Assembly (NCBI RefSeq): GCF_000215085.1 | Contig: NC_015589.1 | Span: 3,670,120-3,734,119 of the forward strand | Source: Desulforamulus ruminis DSM 2154 | Lineage (GTDB): Bacteria > Bacillota > Desulfotomaculia > Desulfotomaculales > Desulfotomaculaceae | Direction of reading: 5' to 3' | DNA length: 64,000 bases | Shown here: positions 52,984 to 63,560 of the stretch, in pieces | Position numbering within the stretch: the first letter of the stretch is position 1 | Layout: every line of letters starts with the position of its first letter | Program-made: the position numbers and the translations under genes | The notes under the pieces: generated by a model | Told to the model about the DNA's origin: nothing | What the model saw: only the letters and a program-made list of their open reading frames with translations | Database searches by the model: none

Positions 52984-54279
52984 GAACTGCACCCCAATTA
53001 TTGGACATCATGATATAATTATTTTGTAGGGGTTAAAGGCCGAAAACTTAAGCACTATTCCGGCTACTTTAAAATTAGTGCAGGTTGAAGAATTGCTTAT
53101 CAATCACATGGGCAAAGAGAGACAGCTCGAAAATTTGGTGTAACCTATAAGATGATCCAGACCTGGATGCATTTGTAACTAGAAAAAGGTAAGGATTACC
53201 TTTACAGCAATACTTCTAAAAATAAAAATCAGTTGATTAGTAAAATTGCACACACAGAAAACTTAGATCATGGGGATTTATTCATAGCCCGAAAGCCAAA
53301 AGGATCCAAGGTTGACGAGTCTTCATTGACTTATGAACTTCGGACAGAACTTCACATGTTACGTATGGAGAATGAATATCTAAAAAAGTTAAACGCCTTA
53401 GTCCGGAAGAAGGAAAGCTACAGCCAAGGATAAAGTTCAAATAGTGCACGAGCTAAGGCATAAATATAGAGTTAATGAGCTGATTAAAATAGCAGAAATT
53501 CCTCGAAGCACTTATTATTATTACACTAAAAACAAAATGCAAACTCAATAAATATACCACGATACGTACGGTAATCAAGCAGATCTTTACCAATAATAAG
53601 GGACTTTATGGTTACCACCCAATAGCTGCTAAATTAAAGAAAAAAGAAATAATTAAAGAATCAAACTTGCATTGCTTTGTACGAATAAAAAATACAACTC
53701 GTACCGAGGAATGCTGGTAAAGGTGCCTCCAACTTGTTAAACCGGAAATTTCAAGCACAATGAAAAGTGGGTTACTGACATTACAGAGGTCCATCTCTAT
53801 GGACAGAAAATATATTTGTCTCTCATATTAGACCTGTATAACGTGAAATTATCAGTTACGATATTTCTAACCATCCACGGTCTTCACAGGTTATGACGAT
53901 GTTAAACCGAACTTTTAAAAAGATTCCTAACGATACCCAACTAATATTACATTCAGACCAAGGCTAGCAAGAGCAATACCGCATGGCAGCATACCAAGAA
54001 GCTTTAAAAGGAAAAGGAATACGTTATGTCACGCAAGGCAACATGTTTGGATAATGCCGTGATGGAAAACTTCTTTGGACACCTAAAAGCGGAATTGCTA
54101 TATAACCAGCAATTTGACTCAGCAGAACACTTTGTCCAGGAACTACATATGTATCTGGAATACTAGAATAAAGAAAATGCTTAACTATATGAGTCAATAG
54201 AATATAGATTATTGCTTAAAACTGCGTGATCAAATGTGGTAGCCTTTATAAAATTTGTCCCAATTTTGGAAGTCAGTTT
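52984..54279 (+). mobile_element. decayed IS3/IS150-type insertion sequence
   Basis: A 1.3-kb element. Inverted repeats: AACTGCACCCCAATTATTGG from about 52985 and AACTGACTTCCAAAATTGGG read inward from 54279. It carries remnants of orfA and orfB on the plus strand. Confidence 0.75.
53060..54230 (+). pseudogene. IS3-family transposase orfA/orfB remnants
   Basis: The orfA part reads 'ELRTELHMLRMENEYLKKLN' in frame at 53233-53433, with an earlier piece ('VTYKMIQTWM') broken by a stop. orfB follows from about 53430 in several frames: 'VHELRHKYRVNELIKIAEIP', 'FTNNKGLYGYHPI', '[16 protein letters not shown]', 'LILHSDQG' and 'YQEALKGKGI'. These are the DDE integrase parts of the family, interrupted by many stops and shifts, so no active transposase is made. 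Confidence 0.85.
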
Positions 54280-54349
54280 AAATGCCAGAAAAAGTGCGTC
54301 ATTTTAGGTCATAGGTCAAGCTGTGAAATCTAAACTATCCTGACGAGTG

Positions 54350-55835
54350 GGGAGTGTAAAATACTTGGTGTAAATGGTTTTCTACCTTATAATGCTGGGC
54401 AAACTATAAATGGCTCTTACCCAGCGGGAGGATAAGGCGCTACTGGAGAGTAACCCGAGCGCCCGTTGGGGTTCTGCCGGAGATAGCTGTGGGCTCTTAT
54501 TCCACAGCTCTTTTTTATAGCTATCTCCGGGAGAACTAAGGCGATAAACTCATTAGGTTTCTCTTTATTTAAGCTAACAGAGCCGGCTCTATCCTGTCTC
54601 CAAAGTATATCGCCAAATGAGATACACATCTTTTCCATTCTCGGACCGGCATGGTCCACTTTTTAGCTATCCCCACGGTAGCCAGGTAGATAATCTTTCT
54701 TAGAGCATCATCTGTTGGGTAAGCAGTTTTGGTCTTCGTTACCTTCCGTAGCTGACGATGATAGCCCTCAATTAAGTTGGTAGTATATATCATTTTTCGC
54801 AGTTCATATGGATAAAGTCTGTTGTTAATTCCAGCCAATTATTCTCCCAAGACCTAATGATTGGGTGCCGTTTACCCCATTTCTCTTTAAATTCCTCAAA
54901 TGCATATTCTGCTTCTTCTAGGGTTAAAGCCTGATAAACGGTTTTCAAATCAGCTAGAACCATCTTTTGTTCCTTGTAAGAAACATATTTCATAGAATTT
55001 CGTATCTGGTGAATTACACATAGCTGAATCCTGGTGTTGGGGAAAACAGTATTTATCGCCTCCGAGAAGCCGGATAAGCCATCTTTACAGGCTAAAGGAT
55101 GTCCTCAACCCCTCTGTTTTTAAGGTCATTACAGACACCGAGCCAGAAGCTGGCGGACTCATGTTCGCCAATCCAGATACCTAATACCTCTTTTTGACCC
55201 GCTATATTCACTGCCAAAACACTGTAGGCAGCTTTGTTTACAATACGGTTTTCCTTGCGAACTTTGAATGTATGGCATCAAGAAACACGATGGGGTAAAC
55301 CTTATCCAAAGGACGCGCCTGCCATTCAGCAACCAATGGCATAATCTTATCGGTAACTTTGCTGACCATGGCTGCCGAAACCTCAATACCGTAGATATCT
55401 CTCATGTGGTCTTCAATATCCCTGGTGGACATACCCTTGGCATACATAGCAATAATCTGATTTTCTAACTCATTGGAGGTGGTTTCATACTTTTTAATTA
55501 TTTGGGGGTCAAATTCTCCGTTACGATCCCTGGGCACTTGAATTTGGGTCTTACCCATCTTTGTTTTAACCGTCTTTTGGTTGTAGCCATTACGACTGTT
55601 TCCAGAATTATTGCCTGAAGGATCGTGTTTTGTCATAACCTAGGTGAGATTCCATTTCAGCCTCTAGTATTTCCTGAATGGTATCCTGAAGAGATCTCTC
55701 AGCATGTTCTGTACATCATCCATCGTTTTACAATCTTTGGCCAACTCAGACACTAACTTTGTTCTTGGGTCCTGCATAAATAGTCAACTCCTTTTATGTA
55801 AGTTATTACCATTTACACGAACTTTATTACGTCCT
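54350..55835 (-). mobile_element. decayed IS256-type insertion sequence
   Basis: Ends 54352-54380 and 55803-55833 are inverted copies sharing TGTAAATGGT and related bases. A nested hairpin (54468-54530) lies past the transposase remnant. It abuts the IS3 relic. Confidence 0.65.
54569..55777 (-). pseudogene. IS256 (mutator) transposase with several frameshifts
   Basis: Pieces in order on the minus strand: an N-terminus 'MQDPRTKLVSELAKDCK', 'GNSRNGYNQKTVKTKMG', 'SNELENQIIAMYAKGMSTRD', 'IVFLDAIHSKF', 'AGQKEVLGIW', 'LADLKTVYQALTLEEAEYAF', 'MIYTTNLIEGYHRQLRKVTK' and 'LATVGIAKKWTMPVREWKR'. The frames change at least four times, so the gene is dead. The order and spacing match a full-length IS256 transposase. 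Confidence 0.88.
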
Positions 55836-55873
55836 CGCCGAGTGTAGCAGTGGGAGAGACCAAAATCCTTTAA

Positions 55874-56656
55874 CTAGTTCTTTCGTAAAAGGTAACACAT
55901 ACCTCTAGTCAATAACTCATCGGTTGAATAGCCAATATCTCTTGCTTTTTTAAAATTTTTATGGTTGCAGCTGTTGGGATTAATAGTTCCTTTCCATAAG
56001 TTAAAATATTCTAAACTCACATAGCCATTTTTAATAAAATAATCAAATATCTTTTTATGTTCATCTGGTCTTTTACGATTCATTGCAACTTTATATTCAT
56101 TTACTTGGTCAGGTGTAGCACCACAAGATAGCATTTTATCTTCATAATTATTGTTTACCAAGTGTTCCCATGGCTCACTAACATAATCATAGAAGTGACT
56201 TCCCGAGTCTGCGCACCAAATAGGATCAAAACTAATATAAATTAAGCCTTCTCTGACGGTTACTCTTATTATTTCTTCAAGAGCTTTAAAGGTATCTGGA
56301 ATATGTTCAAAGGTATTAACACTGAAAACAACATCTACAAAATCATTTTTATATATGAGGTTCATAGCATCCGTTTCTACAAAATGTATTTTTTCCATGA
56401 AATACTCGTAGTTGTTTCTAATGTGCTTCTCACCTAACAACTTCATAAATTCTCCACCATAAAGGGAGGAATAATTAATAACATCGGAAGCATAAACAGT
56501 TTTAAAATGTTTAGACAAAAACCCAGCATGCATTCCCTGTCCGGCACCTAAGTCTAATATAGTCATGTTTTTGCATTTGTCCTGTATTTTTGCAATGTTC
56601 CAAAACGCAGCAACTTCTCTTTCATGATGTATAAAATCCTGCTTTTCGTCATACAT
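55874..56656 (-). CDS. class I SAM-dependent methyltransferase
   Basis: A 260-residue enzyme with motif I 'MTILDLGAGQGMHAGFLSKH', 'VYASDVINYS', and motif IV 'DVVFSVNTFEHIPDTFKALE'. It is the most distal of the export cluster and starts three bases after the big glycosyltransferase ends. It would methylate a sugar or lipid intermediate. Base composition is AT-rich like its neighbours. Confidence 0.85.
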   Translation of the reverse strand: MYDEKQDFIHHEREVAAFWNIAKIQDKCKNMTILDLGAGQGMHAGFLSKHFKTVYASDVINYSSLYGGEFMKLLGEKHIRNNYEYFMEKIHFVETDAMNLIYKNDFVDVVFSVNTFEHIPDTFKALEEIIRVTVREGLIYISFDPIWCADSGSHFYDYVSEPWEHLVNNNYEDKMLSCGATPDQVNEYKVAMNRKRPDEHKKIFDYFIKNGYVSLEYFNLWKGTINPNSCNHKNFKKARDIGYSTDELLTRGMCYLLRKN

Positions 56657-56659
56657 AAG

Positions 56660-59600
56660 TTAGCCATCCTCCCTTAACCCAAGTAATAAGTCATTTACTT
56701 TATCACTTAGACCCTGCCAAGTATAATCGTTTATTTTTTTTCTTCCATATTCGGCCATCTGATTGGCGATGCTCTTGTTGCTAAGTAAATATCCTATTTT
56801 TCGAGCAAGATTATCTTTATTTGCATACATGCCATTAACGTTGTCTTGTACAAGCTCGGTATATGCAGCACAGTTTTCGTTGACTATGACTGCTTTACTA
56901 CTTGCCCAAGCCTCTAATATGATTATGCCAAAGCTCTCACTACTGCTCATGGTTACTAAAAAAGCACATTCGGACAGAGCAGAGAGAACCACATTCCGAG
57001 ATTGCATACCTAAATACACTACATTGTTGGAAGTAATAACATAACCATCCTCGTCTTTACCTATCATGACAAGGTTACAGATATACTTGTCCTTATTGAT
57101 TTCATCTATAGCGTTAATAACACATTTGTAATTCTTTGCTCCTGACTTTCTTCCGAGTACTAAAATAAAAGGTAAGTCGGATTTATATAAGTTCTTGAAA
57201 TCTTTGTTTGACTTTACGTTATACTCGTGCAGGTGGATAGCTCCGCCGGGGATAACTTTTGAATTTACCCCTATTTTGTCAAAAAACATTTTTTTTGATA
57301 TATCAGGTGCCGCAAAAACAATATTGGCTGAGTTAAATGCTTCATAGTACATATTCCAATGATAGTACTCGTCCTCCATGTGGTAGTGTGGTAAAAGCGC
57401 AAATGGCTTACTATATTTTTTAGCATATTTGCTTGTAAGCACTGAAGTGCTGAATGGAACACCTTGTCCAAGTACTACATCGTACTTTGAAATATTACTG
57501 TCAAGCCAATACTCCAGCTGCTCTGAAATAGGCCCACGCGTTTTAAAGAATAACTGGTCTATGGAATTATCTCGGATCCTAGCATTGGCAATTAGAGCAC
57601 TTATATAATCGTCCAAGTAATATTCCTTGAGAAATTGTTTGTAGTCATAATCTAAGTTTAATTCTTGGTTATCAAGTAAGATTGCGGTTATATTTATACC
57701 TAGTTGCCTAGGGTCGCTAGGGTCGATAAATAAACTCTTGAGTTTTAAATTTATAACCGAATTAGGTTTTGCTAAATTAATCCTGATTTCGCCATGCCCA
57801 TTTATTTGAAATTCCCTATGATGTTCATTGTCAATGAGTACATTTATTTTATTCTTAATCGGGCTATAGAATTTGAGGGTTGCTGTTTTTGCTTGTTTTA
57901 CAAACAATAGTACATTATCACTTGTCCAGATAGAATAACCGTTGCCATATTTTTCAGGGTAATTAAAGCCACCCATAAGCAAACTTCTATCATACTTTTG
58001 GACAAATTTCTGAGAAATTTCAATACTATCCAAATACCACGATTTATAAATGACTCTGCTGTTTTCAAGCATTTCATTGTCTTTTAAAATATCCGTTGAA
58101 AACTTGAATACTCCTGTATTCTTTAGATCGTCAGAAAAGGCTACCGAATTGTCAAAGGTCAGCTCAGCACCGAAATGGTATTTGTTATAGATTTCTTTTA
58201 CATCAAAGGTACATATGTCAATATCGAAATTTCCTGAAGCATCCAAACCTTTAAGCAAATTCATTAAATATACCTCTGCACCGCCTAAGGTTGGCTCTGT
58301 GAAGCGATAGGTCACAATGAGAAGTTTCTTCCTGTTTGACTTTAATATTTCAGCCTCGATTATATCTTTAAATTTATAAGCAAGGCTCTGCCAATTGATT
58401 TCTTTACAGGTGTATTTATAAGCATTTTCAGTAATAGTTCTTTGCAATTCTTTGTCATCATATAGACTTCTGATTGCTGTGGCAAAGTCTTGCGGCTCTG
58501 CTATGATCACTTTTTTTTTATGCTCAATATTGTAACCCCTTGTTCCAAAGGCCGTGGATACAACCGGAATTTTTTTTGCAAAGGCATCGGCAATTTTGAG
58601 GTTAGAACCCGCTCCGCTGAAAACAGGGTTGAGAAAAATATCCGAAACACTTATTAACGCATCTTTATGACTTTCCTTTAATCTGCCAAACAGTATGACA
58701 TTGTCTGGTATCCGCAAATGGCTTACCGCATCACAAACAGAGCCTATAATGCAAAAGTAAAAATCAGGCATCTTTGAGCTTAGTTCATTGATAATGAACT
58801 GAGCTGATTCGACATTAGGCATATGTCCACTGCCGAGAAAGGTGGCTACAGGGTAGCCCGAAAACGTTTTTCTAATTTCATTAAAGTTTATATTCAGATA
58901 CTCTTTATCTTTTATTTCAACTCCGTTTCTTATTGTAAATACCTTCTTATTTGGATATCTTTGTTTAAATATTTCCCTTTCTTCATCTGCAACTGTAATG
59001 ATTATCTTGCTTTTTTCGCATGCAAGTATTTCAGTTTCCTTGACCTTTTCCATAAGAAAATTAAAATCAGGGTGATCCTTCAAAATTTTGTTTTTTAGTT
59101 TTGTCTCATAGTTATAGCTTTCATATATAATGGGCATAGTGTTAATATCTTCAACCAGCCTTGCCATATAAGGGTGAGAAAGTATGATAAGGTTGCTAAA
59201 TTTATACAGATTATCGAAAATACCAACAAGCAGCTCATTTCTTGTACACATATACGATGCTACAATATCATTTGAACTCACATAATATTTACTGTTCAAT
59301 CGCCTTTGCTCATTCATATGTTCTGATGTTTTGGGAACAGATATTTGCCAAAAATTTTGTGTTATATTTGTTACAGTTGTTTTTTCTGTTTCATTTAAAC
59401 ACAGCAAAATAACATTATATTTATTCGATAAGTATCGATAAATATAATGCATGCGTATTTCACCACCAGCTGAAGGATTGGCGGCTTCAAAATCGTTTAA
59501 TACGATAATTGTTTTTCGTATATTTAATGGTGTTATTTTTTCAATGACAGAGTTAACATGGGAGGCTATGGTCGCCCATGAAAAGTGTTCCTCCACATAT

Positions 59601-60700
59601 TTCTTACCGTTCTCAGAAATATTTTTCAGCAACTCTTTATCACTTAATAAGTGTCTTATTTTTTTGTTGAAGTTTTCTGTATCTGCCAGCACAAAATGAG
59701 TGTTGTTTTCTATTTCTATACCTCGTACCCCTACAGAAGTAGAAATCATAGGAATTCCGCTGGCTAAAAATTCAAGAGTCTTTAGGTTTGTTCCGGCACC
59801 GGAAAACATAGGATTTATAGCGATATCAACGCTTTCAAAGAGTTTTTTTTTGTCTTCATCCAAAACCCTCCCAAGGAGTTTTATGTTACTATTTTGTGGT
59901 CTGTCTGCTAAAGGAGTACAGCAACTGCCTGCAATATAGAAATCAATGTCTTTGTTGGCATCTGCAAGGTTATTAATAATAAAATCAACAGCCTCTATAT
60001 TTGGAGGATGTCCACTGCCGATAAAAAAAGCTCTTTTGGGATTGTTGTTAACATTTGAAGCTCGGTTTAATTCGTTTGTATTTATGCCATTTGGGGCAAT
60101 GAAGACCTTCCGCTCTTCTATGTCAAAATCATTAATAAAAGCAGCCTTTTCTTCTTCACTGGTAGCAAAAACTATATTTGCTTTTTGGCACAGTTTTTTT
60201 TCCAGTGCGGCAATATATTTCACATACTTTGGAGCGTTTTCTCCCTTCCACATTTGTTCTACAAGCTTGGTTTCATAGTTATAACTGTTATAAACTCTGG
60301 GTTTGCCATCAAGGCCCCAAAACACGTCGTAATTGAGCATATACGGAGACTCATGGATTATGATATCGGCATCTTTGTACAACTTGTGATAATATTCATG
60401 ATATTTGTTTGGATAATCAGCACTTATGGCACATGATAAGGCGGATACCTCTGAGCAAATTTTCTCTTTCATCAACTCCATATATATTTGGTTATAAATT
60501 GGCTCTTTAGGTATCCTATATTCACGAAACGTATCGCTATGCGTAACACATTCGTGCTTGTGGTCAGAATAGGTAGGCGACAGTAATGTAATATCATGAT
60601 ATTTACTTAGGTGATGATACATGTTGTAATATCTAAGTTCGCCACCGCTTGCAGGCGGGAAAAACGCCGGAAAAAAGTTTAATACCAATATCTTTCTCAT
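56660..60700 (-). CDS. three-domain glycosyltransferase fusion (GT4 type)
   Basis: A 1346-residue protein with three GT-B glycosyltransferases in a row. Domain 1 (about 1-390) has 'NFFPAFFPPASGGELRYYN' and 'NPMFSGAGTNLKTLEFLAS'. Domain 2 (about 391-775) has 'NDFEAANPSAGGEIRMHYIY' and 'NPVFSGAGSNLKIADAFAK'. Domains 1 and 2 are clear duplicates of each other ('GSGHPPNIEAVDFIINNL' versus 'GSGHMPNVESAQFIINEL'). Domain 3 (about 776-1346, 'RFTEPTLGGAEVYLMNLLKG', 'MSSSESFGIIILEAWASSKA') has a large beta-rich insert. One chain could add several sugars in order. The start is ATG 60700, overlapping the previous gene's stop by four bases. Confidence 0.88.
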   Translation of the reverse strand: MRKILVLNFFPAFFPPASGGELRYYNMYHHLSKYHDITLLSPTYSDHKHECVTHSDTFREYRIPKEPIYNQIYMELMKEKICSEVSALSCAISADYPNKYHEYYHKLYKDADIIIHESPYMLNYDVFWGLDGKPRVYNSYNYETKLVEQMWKGENAPKYVKYIAALEKKLCQKANIVFATSEEEKAAFINDFDIEERKVFIAPNGINTNELNRASNVNNNPKRAFFIGSGHPPNIEAVDFIINNLADANKDIDFYIAGSCCTPLADRPQNSNIKLLGRVLDEDKKKLFESVDIAINPMFSGAGTNLKTLEFLASGIPMISTSVGVRGIEIENNTHFVLADTENFNKKIRHLLSDKELLKNISENGKKYVEEHFSWATIASHVNSVIEKITPLNIRKTIIVLNDFEAANPSAGGEIRMHYIYRYLSNKYNVILLCLNETEKTTVTNITQNFWQISVPKTSEHMNEQRRLNSKYYVSSNDIVASYMCTRNELLVGIFDNLYKFSNLIILSHPYMARLVEDINTMPIIYESYNYETKLKNKILKDHPDFNFLMEKVKETEILACEKSKIIITVADEEREIFKQRYPNKKVFTIRNGVEIKDKEYLNINFNEIRKTFSGYPVATFLGSGHMPNVESAQFIINELSSKMPDFYFCIIGSVCDAVSHLRIPDNVILFGRLKESHKDALISVSDIFLNPVFSGAGSNLKIADAFAKKIPVVSTAFGTRGYNIEHKKKVIIAEPQDFATAIRSLYDDKELQRTITENAYKYTCKEINWQSLAYKFKDIIEAEILKSNRKKLLIVTYRFTEPTLGGAEVYLMNLLKGLDASGNFDIDICTFDVKEIYNKYHFGAELTFDNSVAFSDDLKNTGVFKFSTDILKDNEMLENSRVIYKSWYLDSIEISQKFVQKYDRSLLMGGFNYPEKYGNGYSIWTSDNVLLFVKQAKTATLKFYSPIKNKINVLIDNEHHREFQINGHGEIRINLAKPNSVINLKLKSLFIDPSDPRQLGINITAILLDNQELNLDYDYKQFLKEYYLDDYISALIANARIRDNSIDQLFFKTRGPISEQLEYWLDSNISKYDVVLGQGVPFSTSVLTSKYAKKYSKPFALLPHYHMEDEYYHWNMYYEAFNSANIVFAAPDISKKMFFDKIGVNSKVIPGGAIHLHEYNVKSNKDFKNLYKSDLPFILVLGRKSGAKNYKCVINAIDEINKDKYICNLVMIGKDEDGYVITSNNVVYLGMQSRNVVLSALSECAFLVTMSSSESFGIIILEAWASSKAVIVNENCAAYTELVQDNVNGMYANKDNLARKIGYLLSNKSIANQMAEYGRKKINDYTWQGLSDKVNDLLLGLREDG

Positions 60701-62313
60701 AAACGATACCCCACTACCGCATAGTCTTGCTCCATATTGTATCTCCACACCACTTCGTCTACATATTCTTGGGCAATGTAATGTGGCTCTTTCTTTTTAC
60801 CTGTTCTGATAATTTCGACACCACCAAAGCCATAATAATCAAACAAAAATTTTATGGAATCCGGCGGCAAGGGCTTGTTGTGTGTGAAATCCGTATAGAA
60901 GGTGGTGCCAACATAGATGCTTTCAGGATTTGGTGTTTCAAACAAAAACATACCACCAGGCTTTAGACATCTTTTCACCTCTATTGCAAGCTGATGAAGT
61001 GTCTCTGTGCCTAAGTGTTCAATAATCTGGAAGCCTGTAACGGCATCAATACTCTCGTCCTCGCAGCCTTTTAAATATTCAATTGCATCGTCAAGGGTAA
61101 CATTCAGACCATTGTTTATGCACTTCTTAATCATCTCTTTATTCAAATCCACACCGATGGCTGTGTAGCCGTTGTCTTTTAACAATTTCAACCATTCGCC
61201 ACGACCACAACCTATATCAACAATTAAATGCCGGGACGCCTTGTTTATAAAATCAAGTCTTGGTAGATAAAAGGTTTGCCTTTGCTTAATATCTTCAATA
61301 GTACCTCTATATTTATTTTCAAATGCAAGATAATAAGCATCTAAATCTTGCCCTTTTATAGCAGTCATATCAGTATGGTCGGATCTTGTTTTAGTTCTAT
61401 TGATAAGTTCTTGCATTTTTGTTTGAATTCTATCAATATCCTCCACGTAATGGTTTTGCTTGTTTTCAGCTTCTGACCTAAGCTCTTCGAGCTCGGAGTT
61501 AATTTCAGTTGACAGCTTATTTAATCTATAATCAGCTTCGGTAGAAAGCTTGCATAATCCGGTCTTTGTTCTCATTTCTAAATTAGATAAGTTCTCTTTT
61601 ATATCGATATTTAATAAATCTATTTTATTGTTTAATATCTCAGCGTTGCTAAGCATTTCGGTACGATATGTATCCAATTGAAGCCTTAGGGCGCATTGTT
61701 CTTGGCGCAAATAATAAAATTGTCTTGAAATATGACTTATTTCCTTGGGTAATCTAAGCATATGCATTATTGCCTTAGCTATATGCCCAAACACTGGAGT
61801 TTTATATACATAATGCGCAACTTGTGCTTTGAGTTTTTTTAATTTAAAGTTAATAACATAAAAGTTTCTTGTTTTTGCTTCTTCGGATTGAATAATAGAG
61901 TTTATAATAAGAACCTTTGATAGTTTGCGTGTTATCAAGCTGTTTAAATAATAGTTGAAGCCCTCCTCTTCAGGGATTCGATTCAAAATGGTTTCATAGC
62001 AACGGATAACAAATTCGCTTTCGTTGTATTTCAAAAGTTCGTTAGCATCAATACAGGTTGCATCGCTGTAAAGATATTTCTGCGGTATTCTACTCTTTAC
62101 AGTGCGCATTATAGGATACAGCCATCTATACAGAAATCTGTTTTTAATAATTATATTTTTCGTTTTCTTACCAATCTTCAAAAGTGGTGCTTCAACATCT
62201 TGTTTAAGTTCAATAATATTGTTGTCAATTGAAACACCGTCTTTTTCGCCAAATTGATGATAGATTGCATTTAAAACTCGATCTTTATTTAGTTTAGGAA
62301 CATTACTATTCAT
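60697..62313 (-). CDS. DUF4214 / coiled-coil / SAM methyltransferase protein
   Basis: A 538-residue protein: a DUF4214-like part (about 85-150, 'YNESEFVIRCYETILNRIPE'), a long coiled coil (about 190-300), and a methyltransferase with 'HLIVDIGCGRGEWLKLLKDN' and 'IDAVTGFQIIEHLGTETLHQ'. Proteins of this design are found with Wzm/Wzt exporters, where coiled coils set chain length and the methyltransferase caps the chain (WbdD type). Its neighbours here match that. The gene leads into the three-domain glycosyltransferase with coupled translation. Confidence 0.82.
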   Translation of the reverse strand: MNSNVPKLNKDRVLNAIYHQFGEKDGVSIDNNIIELKQDVEAPLLKIGKKTKNIIIKNRFLYRWLYPIMRTVKSRIPQKYLYSDATCIDANELLKYNESEFVIRCYETILNRIPEEEGFNYYLNSLITRKLSKVLIINSIIQSEEAKTRNFYVINFKLKKLKAQVAHYVYKTPVFGHIAKAIMHMLRLPKEISHISRQFYYLRQEQCALRLQLDTYRTEMLSNAEILNNKIDLLNIDIKENLSNLEMRTKTGLCKLSTEADYRLNKLSTEINSELEELRSEAENKQNHYVEDIDRIQTKMQELINRTKTRSDHTDMTAIKGQDLDAYYLAFENKYRGTIEDIKQRQTFYLPRLDFINKASRHLIVDIGCGRGEWLKLLKDNGYTAIGVDLNKEMIKKCINNGLNVTLDDAIEYLKGCEDESIDAVTGFQIIEHLGTETLHQLAIEVKRCLKPGGMFLFETPNPESIYVGTTFYTDFTHNKPLPPDSIKFLFDYYGFGGVEIIRTGKKKEPHYIAQEYVDEVVWRYNMEQDYAVVGYRL

Positions 62314-62342
62314 TATTCCTCCTGCTTTAAATCAAGTAATTA

Positions 62343-63560
62343 CTATAGTATACTTACTTCCGTATCCAGGCGACATACACCTGTAAAAAACTCTTCCTTA
62401 CCGCGTATCATCTGAAAAGTCGCTGCATGATCCCACCAGTCATAATTGCCCTGCAGATGGCTGTATTCCGCATGGGCTGCAACTGTCAGACTGTAATGCC
62501 CAGGCCCTAAATTTAATTTCACAGAAAATACCACTCTTCTTTTTTCTCCAGCTCTACACATACCTATATTCAGGCCAAGATGGTAGGTATTAGTTCCAAA
62601 TATATGATTAGCAAGTCTGTCTTTCAACAAAATCCCGATTGTAGGGTTAAGTACATTTTGCTGAGCTTCAAATTCCACCACAATTTGAACTATCTCGCCT
62701 ACTTGTACGGCGGTTGCATCTTTACCATTTAGCAATAATTTAACATTACTAATTGTTACTAATTCATTGCCGGAGCGGGTGACAACTCCTTTGCTGTCCC
62801 CTCTGCTCTGCTTTATTTTATATTCAGTGCTAGCTTTAGCTATTACGGCATTATAGTAATCCAGTATCTCTTCCGGAGTTCCTTCTCGAACTAGTCGGCC
62901 CTTATCCAGCAAAATTGCCCTGTCGCATAAGCTTTTTACCGCTGATGGGTCGTGGGAAACAAAGAGTAAAGTTGTTCCTTCTTCTTTAAATTTGCGGATA
63001 CGGTCAAAGCATTTATGCTGAAAGTAGGCATCGCCGACCGATAAAGCCTCGTCCACAATTAAAACCTCCGGGCGTACGACCGTCGCCACCGCAAAGGCCA
63101 GCCTAACCAGCATGCCGCTTGAATATGTTCTAGTCGGCTGGTCGATGTAGTCCCCTATTTCAGCAAAGGCCCCAATTTCTGGCATTAATCTAGTAATCTC
63201 TTGATTGTCTATGCCAAGTATCTGTCCGGAGGTATAGGCATTTTGCCTGCCGGTAAAATCAGGGTGAAAGCCCATGCCCAGCTCCAAGAGCGCCGATACT
63301 CTGCCCCGGACATGATACTCACCCTGGGTTGGCTGCGTTGTTCCTGTCATAATCTTAAGCAGGGTACTTTTACCGGCCCCGTTTTGGCCGATTATGCCTA
63401 CTGCTTCGCCTGGGCTAATAGAAAAATTAATATCCCTTAAGACCCATAGTTCTTCATGAGACTTATATTTATTCCTGGTTAGCCACTCCAGCATCCTTTT
63501 CCAGCGGACAGGATATCTTTTATACTTTTTTCCTAAATCCTTTGCCTCAATTATCTTCAT
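62343..63560 (-). CDS. polysaccharide ABC exporter ATPase with Wzt-type C-domain
   Basis: A 405-residue protein. The ATPase (about 1-245) has Walker A 'GIIGQNGAGKSTLLKIMTG', signature 'RTYSSGMLVRLAFAVATVVR' and Walker B 'EVLIVDEALSVGD'. The C-terminal domain (about 265-405, beta-rich) resembles Wzt, which recognises the capped end of O-antigen. It shares one base with the permease gene. The methyltransferase upstream may make the cap. Confidence 0.92.
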   Translation of the reverse strand: MKIIEAKDLGKKYKRYPVRWKRMLEWLTRNKYKSHEELWVLRDINFSISPGEAVGIIGQNGAGKSTLLKIMTGTTQPTQGEYHVRGRVSALLELGMGFHPDFTGRQNAYTSGQILGIDNQEITRLMPEIGAFAEIGDYIDQPTRTYSSGMLVRLAFAVATVVRPEVLIVDEALSVGDAYFQHKCFDRIRKFKEEGTTLLFVSHDPSAVKSLCDRAILLDKGRLVREGTPEEILDYYNAVIAKASTEYKIKQSRGDSKGVVTRSGNELVTISNVKLLLNGKDATAVQVGEIVQIVVEFEAQQNVLNPTIGILLKDRLANHIFGTNTYHLGLNIGMCRAGEKRRVVFSVKLNLGPGHYSLTVAAHAEYSHLQGNYDWWDHAATFQMIRGKEEFFTGVCRLDTEVSIL

